DNA of 64,000 nucleotides from NCBI RefSeq assembly GCF_000004075.3, contig NC_026655.2, forward strand, positions 744,001 to 808,000, written 5' to 3'. The notes below the pieces were generated by a model, which saw nothing but the letters and a program-made list of their open reading frames with translations, ran no database searches and was not told where the DNA came from. Below, in pieces: positions 23,515 through 41,300 of this stretch (its first letter is position 1; every line of letters starts with the position of its first letter). This DNA is from Cucumis sativus (Eukaryota; Streptophyta; Magnoliopsida; Cucurbitales; Cucurbitaceae). The position numbers and the translations under genes are program-made.

Positions 23515-26500
23515 ATGTTAATGCCTGTAAATTCATGGACCCTCCCCTCATCTATCCTAATCCTTTGTTTTTCAGTCTTGTATCTTTTCTTCCCTTTTGG
23601 AGTTTCCGCCATTAATGAACAGGGTCAAGCTCTACTCAATTGGAAGCTAAGTTTTAATGGATCAAACGAGGCTCTATATAATTGGAACCCCAACAATGAA
23701 AATCCATGTGGGTGGTTTGGAATCAGTTGCAATAGAAATAGAGAAGTAGTGGAAGTAGTATTGAGATACGTGAACTTACCAGGAAAGCTTCCATTGAATT
23801 TCTCTCCATTGTCATCCTTGAACAGGCTTGTCTTGTCTGGAGTGAATCTCACTGGTTCAATTCCTAAAGAGATCAGTGCTCTAACCCAGTTGCGTACCTT
23901 GGAACTCAGTGACAATGGTTTAACTGGAGAAATTCCAAGTGAAATATGCAATTTGGTAGATCTTGAACAGCTTTACCTCAATTCAAATCTACTCGAAGGG
24001 TCAATACCTGCAGGTATCGGAAATCTCACAAATTTGAAGGAGCTGATTCTGTATGATAATCAGTTGAGTGGTGAAATTCCCATTAGCATAGGGAATTTGA
24101 AGCAGCTTGAAGTGATTAGAGCTGGAGGGAACAAGAACTTACATGGTTCTGTGCCGGAAGAAATTGGTAATTGCAGTAGTTTGGTGATTCTTGGTTTAGC
24201 TGAAACAAGCATCTCCGGCTTTCTTCCATCTAGTCTTGGCCGACTGAAGAAGCTTCAAACATTGGCAATCTATACTGCACTTCTCTCCGGCCAGATTCCT
24301 CAAGAACTTGGTGACTGCACTGAGCTTCAAAACATCTATCTCTACGAGAATTCGCTCTCCGGTTCCATCCCAAGCACATTAGGAAGGCTACAGAATCTTC
24401 AGAGTGTGCTAATATGGCAGAACAGTTTGGTCGGTGTAATACCGCCGGAGCTCGGTAGGTGTGACCAATTGTTCGTCATCGACATTTCAATTAATTCTCT
24501 GACGGGAAGCATTCCTTCAACATTTGGTAATTTAACATTGCTCCAAGAATTGCAGCTGAGCACAAATCAATTATCCGGTGAGATTCCGAAGGAGATCGGA
24601 AATTGTCCGAGAATCACTCACATCGAGCTTGATAACAACCAGCTCACTGGAACGATTCCTTCTGAATTGGGAAATCTCACCAATCTTACATTGCTGTTCT
24701 TGTGGCAAAACAAGCTTGAGGGAAGTATTCCACCCACCATTTCGAATTGTCGCAATCTCGAGGCGTTGGATTTATCACTGAATGCCTTGACAGGTTCAAT
24801 TCCGACAGGAATTTTCCAGTTGAAAAAACTTTCTAAGCTTCTGCTTCTTTCCAACAACCTCTCCGGTGTGATACCCCCGGCAATAGGTAACTGTTCGGCT
24901 CTGTTTCGGTTCAGAGCTAACAACAACAAGCTCAGCGGAGAAATTCCGCCGGAGATTGGGAATTTGAAGAGCTTGATTTTCCTAGACCTCGGAAACAATC
25001 ACCTCACTGGAGCGTTGCCACCGGAGATTTCCGGCTGTCGAAATTTGACATTCCTCGATATGCATTCCAACTCTATCAAATTTCTTCCACAAGAATTCAA
25101 CCAGCTTTCTTCCCTGCAGTACGTTGATCTCTCAAATAATCTAATCGAAGGGTCGCCGAATCCGAGTTTTGGATCTTTTAACTCGCTCACGAAACTCGTT
25201 CTCTCAAACAACCGCTTCTCTGGACCTATACCAACTGAAATCGGTACCTGCTTGAAACTGCAGTTACTGGATTTAAGTTGCAATCAGCTTTCCGGAAACA
25301 TTCCTCCAAGCCTAGGCAAGATTCCTTCACTAGAAATTAGCCTCAATCTGAGCTTAAACCAACTAACCGGTGAGATTCCGTCGGAGTTGGCAAATTTAGA
25401 CAAGCTAGGGTCATTGGACCTCTCTTACAACCAACTCTCGGGCGACCTCCACATTCTCGCAGACATGCAGAATCTCGTAGTCCTCAATGTATCACACAAC
25501 AATTTCTCAGGACGCGTACCAGAGACGCCATTCTTCACGCAGCTCCCTCTGAGCGTCCTATCGGGTAACCCGGACTTGTGCTTCGCCGGCGAAAAATGCT
25601 ACTCCGACAACCACAGCGGCGGCGGTCACCACACACTAGCGGCTCGAGTGGCCATGGTGGTGTTACTGTGCACGGCATGTGCACTGCTATTAGCAGCAGT
25701 TTATATCATTCTCAAAGATAGACATTCATGTCGAAGATGCATCAATGGGTCCCGCGGTGAAGATCCAGACACCGCCTTCGACAGCGACTTGGAGCTTGGT
25801 TCAGGTTGGGAAGTGACACTATACCAGAAGCTCGACCTCTCAATCTCCGATGTAATCAAGTGCTTAACGCCGGCCAACGTCATCGGCCGTGGCAAGACCG
25901 GCGTGGTGTACAGAGCATGCATCTCATCAGGATTAATAATCGCTGTAAAACGATTCCGATCATCGGATAAGTTCTCGGCGGCGGCATTTTCATCTGAAAT
26001 CGCAACATTGGCGAGGATCCGGCATCGGAACATCGTCCGATTGCTTGGGTGGGGGGCGAATCGGAGGACGAAGTTGCTGTTCTACGATTACTTGCCGAAT
26101 GGAAATTTGGGCGCGTTGCTACACGAAGGAAATGGGCGCGTGGGGCTAGACTGGGAAAGTAGATTCAAGATAGCGCTGGGCGTGGCGGAGGGATTGGCTT
26201 ATTTGCACCACGACTGCGTTCCGGCGATATTGCACCGGGACGTGAAGGCTCACAATATCCTGTTGGGAGATCGCTACGAGGCGTGTTTGGCGGACTTTGG
26301 GCTCGCTCGATTGGTTGAAGATGGTCCAAGCGGTTCGTCTTCCGCGAACCCACAGTTTGCCGGCTCCTACGGCTATTTTGCACCTGGTAAGTTCTACGTT
26401 AATTACTACAATAAAATAAATTTACTTTAATCTTTAATCATTTTTTTAATATTATGCCAAATATAATTTGTTAAATAACAAAATTACTCAAAACATTATA

Positions 26501-27574
26501 AATAATTTAAACATAAAAAAAAAAAAAACAATACCTTTTTTTTTTACTAATTTCAAATTTCATCTTACCTTGTAAATAGATTTGAGTGTTGAATTTCCGG
26601 AGTGTTGAAAATTGATTTTGTTATCTTTAATAATAATTTTAAGTTTATTTTCTCTATTAAATAGAATGTCTTATAAATAATTATAATATTGGTAGAAAGT
26701 TATTTTAAATAATAATTTATTAAAAATATTTATAAGATGATATTAGTGATAGATTTGGACAAAATACTATAAGGCATTTATATATAATAAAGTTGAGTTA
26801 ATAGAGACAGTAGAGTCTCTATCTAAGGGGGGATAAGAATGAAATGGGACAAGAGGATTGTGACTTATGAGAGGTTGGAAAGATTTGCATGTCGTTTCAT
26901 TTGGAAATTTGCACTTTTCATTTTTCAATTTTTATTAATTTAACTTTTTAAATACTTCTAGAGAAAAATGTTTTTTTTTTAAAAAAAATTCATTGATTTA
27001 TTTACTATTATGAATTTCTAATGAAATAAATAAACTATGCTATGTAGAATACGGGTGCATGCTAAGGATCACAGAAAAGAGCGATGTGTATAGCTACGGT
27101 GTTGTTTTGCTAGAGATAATAACAGGCAAAAAGCCAGCGGATTCGTCATTTGCCGAGGGCCAACATGTGATTCAATGGGTAAGAGATCATTTAAAGAAGA
27201 AGAAGGATCCGGTTTTGATCTTGGATCCGAAACTTCAAGGACAACCTGACTCACAAATACAAGAGATTCTACAAGTATTGGGGATCTCTTTACTTTGTAC
27301 CAGTGATCGCTCTGAAGACCGGCCAACGATGAAAGACGTGGCGGCTCTTTTACGGGAGATCCAACAAGATCAAATGGGAACAGAGGCGGAGACCGCTGAC
27401 AAGCCTCCACGAAAGAATAGCAATGCAACAAGTTTTGATACAACAACATCGTTTTCTTCTTCCTCTTCTATGGCTCCTGCAAGTCACTTGCTTTTTACAT
27501 TACCCCTTCAGGAATCGTCACGTTGCTCTTATGCTTCACTATCATCGTCCGGCGCATATATTCCACGCAAATAA
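23515..27574 (+). CDS. LRR receptor-like Ser/Thr kinase, RGI3/RGI4 type (RGF peptide receptor family)
   Basis: Two exons, 23515-26386 and 27048-27574, give 1132 aa, the usual length for LRR subfamily XI. Order: signal peptide (about 1-31), LRR N-cap with the paired-Cys motif NPCGWFGISC, some 22-24 extracellular LRRs, then a transmembrane helix at about 718-743 (MVVLLCTACALLLAAVYIIL) and a kinase. The ectodomain carries RAGG (202-205), the RxGG signature of receptors for root meristem growth factor (RGF/GLV) peptides. Kinase landmarks are intact: IGRGKTG glycine loop from Ile790, Lys812 in AVKRF, HRD at 907-909, DFG at Asp927. The single GT-AG intron splits the Glu codon of the APE motif, leaving the C-lobe in exon 2. 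Closest remembered relatives are Arabidopsis At4g26540 (RGI3) and At5g56040. Ligand identity is inference. Expected at the plasma membrane. Confidence 0.92.
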
Positions 27575-28422
27575 TAATATTCATTGTAATTTATTATTAG
27601 GCTTTTTTTACGTTATTAATAATTAGGCTTTTGTTTTATGCATTTAGCAATTAATATTAAGATTAAGATTACTGTACTTTTAAGATAATTAAAAAGGGTA
27701 ATGTAAGGGATTTAGATTTTAGGCCCCTTCTTCCTTTTTTTCTTCTTCTATAGATGGTGAAAGAAAAAAAATATATATTTATATATTTTTTTTGTAAATT
27801 CATTAATCATTAATTTTGGTGAACGTATATTCTTCTGCATTCGTCAAAAGCAATTGATTATTATTATATTTTAGTATAATAATTATAAGATTCGAAATTC
27901 AACTATTTCTAATATGAAAGATCATGTTAATTATCGATAAACTAAGTTAACTTCATACAAATTGATTACTTACCAACAATATAACGATATGATTGATGCT
28001 TATTTAGACTTGTTGTACTTGGTTTTAAAAAATAAATATTGCTAAAGATATGTAATTGATTTTTTACTAATGAAGAAATGAGTATTCTAACCTATTTTCA
28101 TACTTTTTGCAAAAAAAGAAGTGGAACCAATTCCACGTCAAGTTGAACATTAACACGATATAATATATCACTAAAACATTTAACATTGTTTACATTTATA
28201 CTGACACACAAGTTGAGTAAAAAGAAACGGGATATTGATCTTTCATTCTTCGATAAATCTCATAAATGGTTCATGTGATCACACCAAACACCAACATTTA
28301 ACTATCAACCCATAAGACTTAAATTCTAATTATAACTATAGGAACTAAGCTCTAATATTTTTCTCAACTAAGGATCTGGTTGTAAGAACTATGAAACTAG
28401 AAATTTGAAGACAAAAGATTAA

Positions 28423-28660
28423 GGGGCCGTTTAGCCTACTCCATGTTTGCCCTAAGGATTATCACAATCCTATTTTCCTTATTTCTCTTGTTTCTAATTC
28501 CTTCATTTTACTATTCCTTTACTTCTCCAAACATATATTATAATAACTTAGGTTATAATAATTTGCACCCAAACACATATTATAATAACTCATAAATTAT
28601 TGTAACTCACAGACTATAATAACCATAGATTATAATAACTCACTCCACGTCCTAGACGTT
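28423..28660. mobile_element. hAT-like non-autonomous element remnant
   Basis: Starts with GGGGCCGTTTAGCC, resembling the GGGCCGTTTGG ends of plant MITE-type elements. It contains a fourfold degenerate repeat of TTATAATAACTCA-like units (about 28540-28645) and CCAAACACATATTATAATAA. No clear right-hand terminal repeat was found, so it may be truncated. Confidence 0.35.
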
Positions 28661-29643
28661 TCCTAAATAAGAACATAGTTGTTACTTAATGTTCACAATT
28701 ATACGTTTGATAGCATAATTATAAATTAACATTTCAATTCAAACAATTATTGATATGATTGTAAATCATATATCATATATCATATGCAATTTATGAGCTT
28801 ATTTTATTTAAAAAGTGTATAATTATTATTTTGTAAAATTATATAAATATTACGTCACATGCAATTTACTTCAGCAAGAAACACAATTTATTGATGCTAT
28901 TAAACTTTCTAACATAGCTACTTATTTTAAATTTTCAAATCCAAAATTTGAATATCTTTGAGAAACACATCATTTTCAAAACTCAAACGATTTGGATTAA
29001 AAACATAATCTAAATTATGTATCGAACATATATGTATGTAACTAAATGAATTTTCAAACATCAATTGTGTATATCAAGTAAACTTGAAAATTCCATCCAT
29101 TTGCTTCAAATGTCCCTTCAAGAAATTGAGTTTCTTCCTTGCCTAAAAAAGGTATGAGTATAAGTGTAATAAAATAGGGACAGATGTCAACATCAAAGAA
29201 AAGAGAAAAGAGAAAGGCACATAAAAAGAATTGATAATTGAGGGAATAATAATAGAAGGGATATTTTACATTTGGGTTTTTTTCTTCCATGATAAGTGAA
29301 AAGTAAATATTATTTTAAATCACAACCCTTTTCAAAATATTTATAATTAGAGTTTTTTAAAAAACTTAACAAATCCATAAAAAATTTATTAAAAATTTTC
29401 AAAAATGAAAAATTCTCAGAAACTCACCGTGAAAAATATAAAAATGGTTCGTGATTAAGTGACAGTCAAATTTTAACTATTTTTTCAATGATTTTTTATA
29501 TTTGACACACGATCTTAAACAACCAAATAACACGATCTTGAACCACAGTTTGAAAAAAGTTGCAAAAAAAAAGATGAAAATGAAGGACAGATGATAATAT
29601 TTATAAAAAAATGCATAAAAAAGGAAAAAGACGATAAAAAAGG

Positions 29644-29802
29644 AACATTTTTAAAAATAGTAAAATAAATTAAAGTATTTAGCAAAATGTTTGATTCTAT
29701 CGATGATAGTTTTTTATCACTATAACATATCAACGACTATCTATGATAAAATTTGTTATAGGTGGTAAATATTTTATAAAATTTTGCTATTTTTTAAAAA
29801 TT
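29644..29802. mobile_element. MITE-like element, family A (well-preserved)
   Basis: About 159 bp from AACATTTTTAAAAATAGTAA to TTTTGCTATTTTTTAAAAA, giving a terminal inverted repeat of about 18 bp. The core has ATCGATGATAG and ACTATAACATATCAA as in the 7336-7490 copy. Confidence 0.65.
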
Positions 29803-32055
29803 ATCGTAAAAAAGATAATGATGTAAAAGAACGACAAATCTAAAATATTTTTAAAAAATGATCGGTTTTGGTAAGTTTTTCGTTTAAATTGTGTGGTTTT
29901 GGAGAAGGGGCGGTGAAATGAAGGCTTGGTGAGCGTGTGCACGTTGGGAAGGTTCTTTGGTTGATATGTGAGTGTTGTGAACTGTGGGAGTGAGAGTGAA
30001 AGGGAATATATCATAAATGAAAAAACAAAAGAAAGGGGAAAACATGTGGTAGTAAAGAGCTTTAGAATTCCCAATGATTGGGATTATTTGAAGTACACCA
30101 TTCCCCCTTACTTTCTCTTTCGTTTTAGGATTCAAGTTCACCAAATTAGAAACCGATATATTCTCACTATGTGGTACAAACCTACTATTAGTCCATCTAC
30201 TTATATATTTAATCTCCAACTAACTATCTTGTTTGGTCAGTTGACTAGGTTTTTTGATATATATTGCTCACCTATACACAAAATGTAAAATGTATTTATT
30301 CAAAACATTAAGTTAATAATTGTATCCATTTAAATGTTTATTTTGATTGACTTTTTAAGTGAAAAAAATATTTATAAACAATTAGAATTTTCATCCAACA
30401 CACTACAAGGCCTGAATTTTTATAAATGTATCAATTTTTTTATATTACTCTTAATTTATTTTACTAATATGATGGGAAATTCATAATTTAAGTGAATCAA
30501 ACTCTCAAAATTTCATAGGTCAATCAATTTAGATAATTAAATACTATGACTTTGAAAATCATCCATGCATTAATTGTTAAATGTGTATAGGTTTCTTCAA
30601 ATGTCGATTTTACAAATGCACTATTGGATTAAATGCTTATATATATATATATAGATGGTTTATACATCGAAACCCTAAATTTATTTTTATCTCAAATTAA
30701 ACTTTTAATTTTATTAAGCTAATCAATTAACACATTTTCGTATGAAATCAACTAGGACTTCTAAGTAATAATAATTTGAATTAGCTTATACCCTTTATCG
30801 AAATTACACTTTAAATGTCGAATCAATAACATGCATAATTAAAATTGACCTAAGAAAAATTATATTTTCGAATAAAAATTAATTGAGAATCTGTAGAAAG
30901 TTCTAATTGATAAAATTACAAGTCACACGATCTTTATCAAAAGAGAAAAAATGTCATACTACTATATTAGAGAATTTATGAGAAAACAAATTAGCTTGTA
31001 TATTATTAGTATTATTATTTTGAGTGCTTTTCTATTATTAACTAAGGCATGATCTGGAAGAATATAATATATCAATTATTATTACTGTTGTGTTGTTTTC
31101 TTTTCAAAGAACAATAAATCAATTATTGTTCCTCAAGGGAAAAAAGTTCAATTATTGATAACTATAATCACTAAAAGCAAAGTCATATACATAAGAACAG
31201 GAGCTTGCCAAATATATATATAGTTTTGAAGCATGAAGCATGCCTCAATCTAAGATTGTCACATGCACTTGATTATCGAGTCTAATAACAAGTCTACTAG
31301 AAAAAAAAGTTTTAACATAAGTGAAAAAGAAAAACATATTTTCGAATTTTTTTTAGATTAAATATAAATTGTAAAAAAATAAAAAATAAAAACATTAACA
31401 ACTATAGTATTTTCTCTGATAAACTCAAATGTTTATGTTATATTAAAAAACATATGGTATAATATATGATAGATTATAGGTTTTAGGAATAATAATTAAA
31501 AGAATATTTATAGTTGTGGTAAATATTTTGTCACATTTGGTCTAAATTATTATGTGTGACATCATAAATTAATAATTACACAAAATTATTGTTGATTGAA
31601 AGTCATTTTTTTAATGTTAGATAAAAACATATATAAAGATATTTTGTTTTTAAAATTATTCTCAACCAACTCTAACCTCATCAACTTTGATTTAATGTCT
31701 AATATGATAGTTAATTAATTTTTCCAACATTTTTTTTATAAAAGTTCATAAGTCCACCCGACAGAAAATTAAAAATTAGAATCAATAAAATTAAAAAAAA
31801 TAAAATATATCAGTCAAATGGAATTTGTTAACATCTCTAAATCAAAAAATTAAAAGGAATAAAATAATTGGAAAGCTATTTAAAAAGTAAAAGAAATTAA
31901 TGTGAAAACCACAGTTGTAATTGTAAATGCATCAACTAAAAGGCAGAGATTCTATCTGTTTCTACAAGCAAGGATTTGTGTATTATTATGAAAACAAAGA
32001 AAGAAAAGAAAAGATGCGAGTGAGAGTGAGAGTGAGAGAGACCAATCAAAGAAAC

Positions 32056-32463
32056 GACGTCGTGTCGTGTTGGCATGTCTCGGGGGAGGCTCGCGGACGG
32101 ACGAATGGCTTTGTTTTTAAAAGGACGCTTCGGCACGTGGGAATGGACGACGCTCCTCTTCACGTGACGCACGTGCCACCTTCATCTCACCACCAAAGCC
32201 GCAGCCTCTTTTGCTGAGTGGGACCCACATGTGAATTTCCCTTTTCTTTTCTTTTAAATTACTCTCTTTTTTTTTTCTTTTGGTTTTTGCCCCATTGTTT
32301 GTCCTATTCCCTAGACCTAAAAAAATAATTTTAAAAAATTAAGATTTAAAAAAGAGAAAAAAAAAAAGAAAAAAGGAAAAAAGATTCCATTTGCTTAAAA
32401 TTTCGTGCATTTCTCCTCCCTAATTCCCCAACTGCCCGAGTCCCCGTAATGGACATGGGCCCA
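32056..32463. promoter_or_regulatory. Orphan CpG-rich island with three G-boxes and TCP sites
   Basis: Contains GACGTC (32056-32061), three perfect G-boxes CACGTG (32134-32139, 32161-32166, 32170-32175), a palindromic TCP-type site GTGGGACCCAC (32218-32228) and TGGGCCCA (32456-32463). It is far richer in G+C and CpG than the flanks. This is promoter-like content. The nearest gene start is more than 4 kb away: CDC48 ends at 33108 and is transcribed towards it. A 96-codon frame across it (31927-32217) shows no recognisable domain. Confidence 0.5.
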
Positions 32464-33107
32464 CCCCCACATGTTCAAATCTAAACAGATAAATATGTAA
32501 TAAAGTATAAAGTATAATTACAAAGTCGTCAAATTTATTTCATCACAAAATTTGAACTACAAAATATATATAAATTCATGGTAAATAATTCAAAATAGAT
32601 ATTATACAAGTCTATCAATTTTATATGATTAAGAGAATTTAAATTTTTGTTATATTTTAATTTATTTTCCTACATTTAAAGATAACTACCAATACTTTTT
32701 GTATATTTTTATTTTGCTCTATGGTTCACCATTAGTCTAATTATTTGAAGAATTCTCTACATTTGTATGGACAAATTACAAATATAATACTAACAAGTAG
32801 TATAAATTAATTTACTTATAACTTTTAAGTATGTACTGTTTTATTTTTTCTTTTTTTCCTTTCAAATTTGTTACTGCGTTTAATTTTATTTCCAGATTTC
32901 AGAACCAAGAGATGTCTACTCGGAAGTCATGATGTGTTCCATATTCCCTTATTTACATAGAAAGACCTTTCTAAGGAAGTGTCTACAACAACACAAGTCT
33001 TCTTCACTTAACAACTACATTTCAAGAGAAGGAAACCCATAAAAAGCACTAAAAGCTCGTTTACAGAAGAAAAACCAAACGAACTACTGCCCTGGATGGT
33101 TTTCACT

Positions 33108-37883
<4,776 letters not shown>

Positions 37884-37887
<4 letters not shown>

Positions 37888-38126
37888 CGTTTCGGTCTTT
37901 TGTGTTTTGAGCACCACAAGGGTTTCTGCAAGTTTTCAGACCACCGGTGCAATGCAGAAGGAAGATGCGAAGAAATAAAAAATAGATGACACTGTTGTAT
38001 GGAAGACGGACAACCGACATAGCCCGTTTCCATAAAGACGTTGATACCAATCAGTTCTCTCCACCTACACATGAAACTAATGGCGGGTCGCCATGGAAGT
38101 AAAGCTATCGGTGAAGTAGGCGCCAT
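37884..38126 (-). other. Upstream ORF overlapping the CDC48 start codon
   Basis: An 80-residue frame starting MAPTSPIALLPW at 38126 and stopping at 37884. Its ATG is in strong context (A at -3, G at +4). Its TGA shares bases with the CDC48 ATG, giving ATGA at 37887-37884. I recognise no domain. It matters only if the CDC48 transcript starts upstream of 38126. The site II elements at 38206-38233 are placed so that the start could fall on either side. Confidence 0.4.
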
Positions 38127-38351
38127 TTTTCAGTAGCAGGTGAAACCAAAAAGAAAGCGTTTGACAAATTGCGGCTTTTATTCTGTTAGGATCCGCCATT
38201 GAATCTGGGCCTGGCCCAACTTAACCCAGCCCAATTTCATTGCTCGAGAAAAACAGAAGTACGGCTGCTACCGGCGATGTTCCACCTTTAGTCTCCTTGC
38301 TTGTCCTCACGGCCACGGCGGTTCTGAAAGACGAAAATTTCAGCAAAGCAA
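37888..38351. promoter_or_regulatory. Bidirectional CDC48/JMJD4 promoter region
   Basis: 464 bp separate the two divergent start codons. Three site II elements lie close together: TGGGCC 38206-38211, GGCCCA 38213-38218 and AGCCCA 38228-38233, about 120-145 bp from the JMJD4 ATG and 320-345 bp from the CDC48 ATG. I see no clear TATA box. This matches TATA-less housekeeping promoters driven by TCP factors. Confidence 0.65.
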
Positions 38352-41300
38352 ATGATGGGTATCGAAATTTGTGGAAAAATAGACAAAGTAAATGGGAAAG
38401 GACTGAGTTATAAGGAATTTGTAGAACGATACATGGAGAAGAACAAACCTGTGGTGTTGACAGGTCTCATGGATGATTGGAAGGCTTGCAGTGATTGGGT
38501 CGACGAGAATGGGCAGCCAAATCTAAGTTTCTTTTCCACCCATTTCGGGAAATCCAGGGTACAGGTACTAAAATTTCTGCTTGAATATGATCTTTTTGGT
38601 TCTGATTGTCCCAGCTTAATTTTCATATGTATTCTTTTTTGTCTAATCTCACTTCAGCATGATGTATTGTAATTCAAATTCTCAGTGCATCCGGGGATTT
38701 TATTCAGTGGAATTAGTGGGTTGGTTTTATTCATGCATTTCAACTTGTAAGGAAGAGTCTTGTTCTTGCATCTCTTATTACTTGTGTGGGGAGTAGTTCT
38801 TCAATGAATTGTTCCATTTTATTGTTATTGGTAAACCTGAAATGATGCAAAAAGGATCAGTCTTGTTTGTCTCACTAACCATACATTTTTTCTCCCTTGG
38901 TGCATTATGACTACTGCGTTCCAGTCTCCCTCATTTGCAATCTCCGACTCTTACCATAAAAAACAAAGTAAGAGGAAATGGAACAATGATTTCAATGTGA
39001 TTGAGCTATCACAGTTAGTTGATGTGTCCATGCTTATGTACCACTAATGGGAATACGTTTCCTATAGTGAAACTTGTCTATTCATGTTCAACTACTCTAA
39101 AGAAAGAGTTTTAAGTTTGTGTTCCACTTTTTAGGAGGTCAGATAATCATTTGGCACTTTTAGGTTGCAGATTGCAGTACTAAAGAATTTACAGATCAGA
39201 AGAGAGTAGAAATGTCTGTTTCAGAGTTCATTGATCAATGGTGTAAGGAGCCCATACAGGAGCATGGCCTTAGCTCAAACAATGGACTTACTGACAAGTC
39301 TGTACTATACTTGAAAGACTGGCATTTTGTGAAGGTGTAAGCGTCTACTTCTTTTTTCCCTTCATTTTTTTGTTTGTGTTTGAACTCATGGATATATATG
39401 TCTATAAGGAACATCAAATTGTAGACCTAAGGAAGTCCATCATGTAATGCTTCTAGTGTTGAATTATCAGGTTAAATGGTTGTTTGGAACACATGTAGAA
39501 GACGAACACGGCTCTTTTAACCCCACGTGATGTTGCTTTGTACACCTTAATTGAAGCATGTTTTATTAAGAGGTGCATTTTTTAGGATAGAGTTACTATT
39601 TGTGTGGACAAGTGGGTTGGAACACAGTTCATCTCATAGCTTAACTTTGAATCCGAACTATGAAAAAGCTTAGGAACATCCTTCTTTTTGAACCGGTGGA
39701 AATGTCTTCGCATGGTTTCTCCAGATATCCTACAAATAGAATTTTGTATTCAACGTTCATTGTCCAGTAATTAAGAGTCTATGAGTATCCTGCTTAACTT
39801 CTCCTTGAATAAGCCCGCATATAGTGGACACACACCCATACTCATGTTTTCCTAAATTGCCTGCTATTGACTAGTTGCGTCATTTTCTTAAATTTCCATG
39901 CTGGATTGATCTTTACATTATCATCTTGCATTATCATTGTTTGAAACATGATGCAATAACGTTTTTACTGAATGACTGTCCAGTGTCAAATCATGGGCTT
40001 TATTTGTTAGAGAATAGCTAGATGTGTGGTCTCACATGTTTTCCTATCCTTCTTGATGTGATTCTCAGGAATATCTAAATTATACAGCATATTCAACTCC
40101 ACACTTTGTTTGTGATGACTGGCTGAACCTATACCTTGACAGCTACCGTATGCACAGGGATCCTGACTCTTACCAAGAGAAAGATGAAATAAGTTGCTCC
40201 GACTATCGTTTCGTTTACATGGGAGCAAAAGGTGCCATCATATATAACTCATGCACTTTTTAAAAATTTTTGCCCTCATCAAAACTTATGCGTGGTTCTT
40301 GGTTAGGTTCTTGGACTCCACTTCATGCTGACGTTTTCAGGTCATACAGCTGGTCAGCAAATGTTTGTGGAAAGAAACAGTGGTTTCTTTTGCCTCCTTC
40401 TCAGTCTCATCTTGTATTCGACAGGCATGAACATAGTTTTGTTATTTTGCACTTTCTTGTTAACTGATGGTTCAATGTGTTGGATTTTAAACTTGTTGTA
40501 ATTTTGTAAGTAACCTCCAATTTATATTCTGAAGGGACTTGGTGGGCTTGAATAACTACCTATTTCCATTACATTAGTACTTGAGATTGAGAAGAGAAAA
40601 GTGACGGAAAATATGCTAAAACTCTAAGCTGAAAAGAACCTATGAGTTGTCTTTTAGTTTTTCAAGAGAATTTCTTCAATATGTAAATGTGGGAATGATA
40701 CGATCTTTATCACATCCTACATTTAGAGCCATTCGATATCTTGTAGCCTGCCTGTCTATTCCAATACAATAATCCCCCCCACCAAATGCAATGCTTATCT
40801 TTGGGCTTTTTGTCGCTGTTTCCTCTTTTTCTAACTTCTTGTTTATATTTTCAGGAATATGAAGGCCTGTATTTATAATATCTTTGATGATATAAGTGAA
40901 TATTTGTTTCCGGGTTTTAAGAAGGTATATATGATTGCATATGCTAAACCTCTTCTCCTTCTATTTCTTGAATATATCAGCTTTTTCCATGTTCATTTGT
41001 TTATCATTGTGCAGGCTACCTGGTTGGAATGTATTCAAGAACAGAACGAAATTATATTTGTGCCAAGTGGCTGGTATCATCAAGTTCATAATCTGGTATT
41101 ATACTTCATTTATTTTTATGTCCTTGTGGTGCAAATTAATTTGTATTGTTCATGGTTTTAGGTCTCGTTATTTTATGATTAGCAATTGTACTTGTTCCAC
41201 TATGGTAGATTGCTTGAATTATCTTTTACGCTCTCAACCTCTCTCCGATTATTATTTCTCAACGGATGCTTGATTCAGTTTGCTTTTTCTTTTTCTAAAG

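Larger units (their letters stand above)
27575..33107. other. Intergenic region with repeats and an orphan promoter-like island
   Basis: 5.5 kb between the receptor kinase and the 3' end of CDC48. No frame resembles a known protein. It holds a TE-like block at 28423-28660, a family A MITE at 29644-29802, a palindromic HD-Zip II type site CAATGATTG (30072-30080) in an otherwise unremarkable stretch, and the G-box island at 32056-32463. The 3' untranslated region of CDC48 probably occupies about 32920-33107. Confidence 0.6.

Noticed and set aside
24618..25283. Two - strand frames of 126 and 94 codons
   Set aside because: Antisense of the regularly spaced LRR codons of the receptor kinase; the repeat periodicity keeps these frames open.
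29968..30288. 106-codon frame and overlapping - strand frames
   Set aside because: No recognisable motif, AT-driven composition and no intron or promoter context. Only a CAATGATTG palindrome stands out.
31927..32217. 96-codon frame over the G-box island, and a 78-codon frame on the other strand
   Set aside because: Open because the island is GC-rich. The peptides are low complexity (RVRVRVRE, SHSHSHSH) and nothing supports translation.
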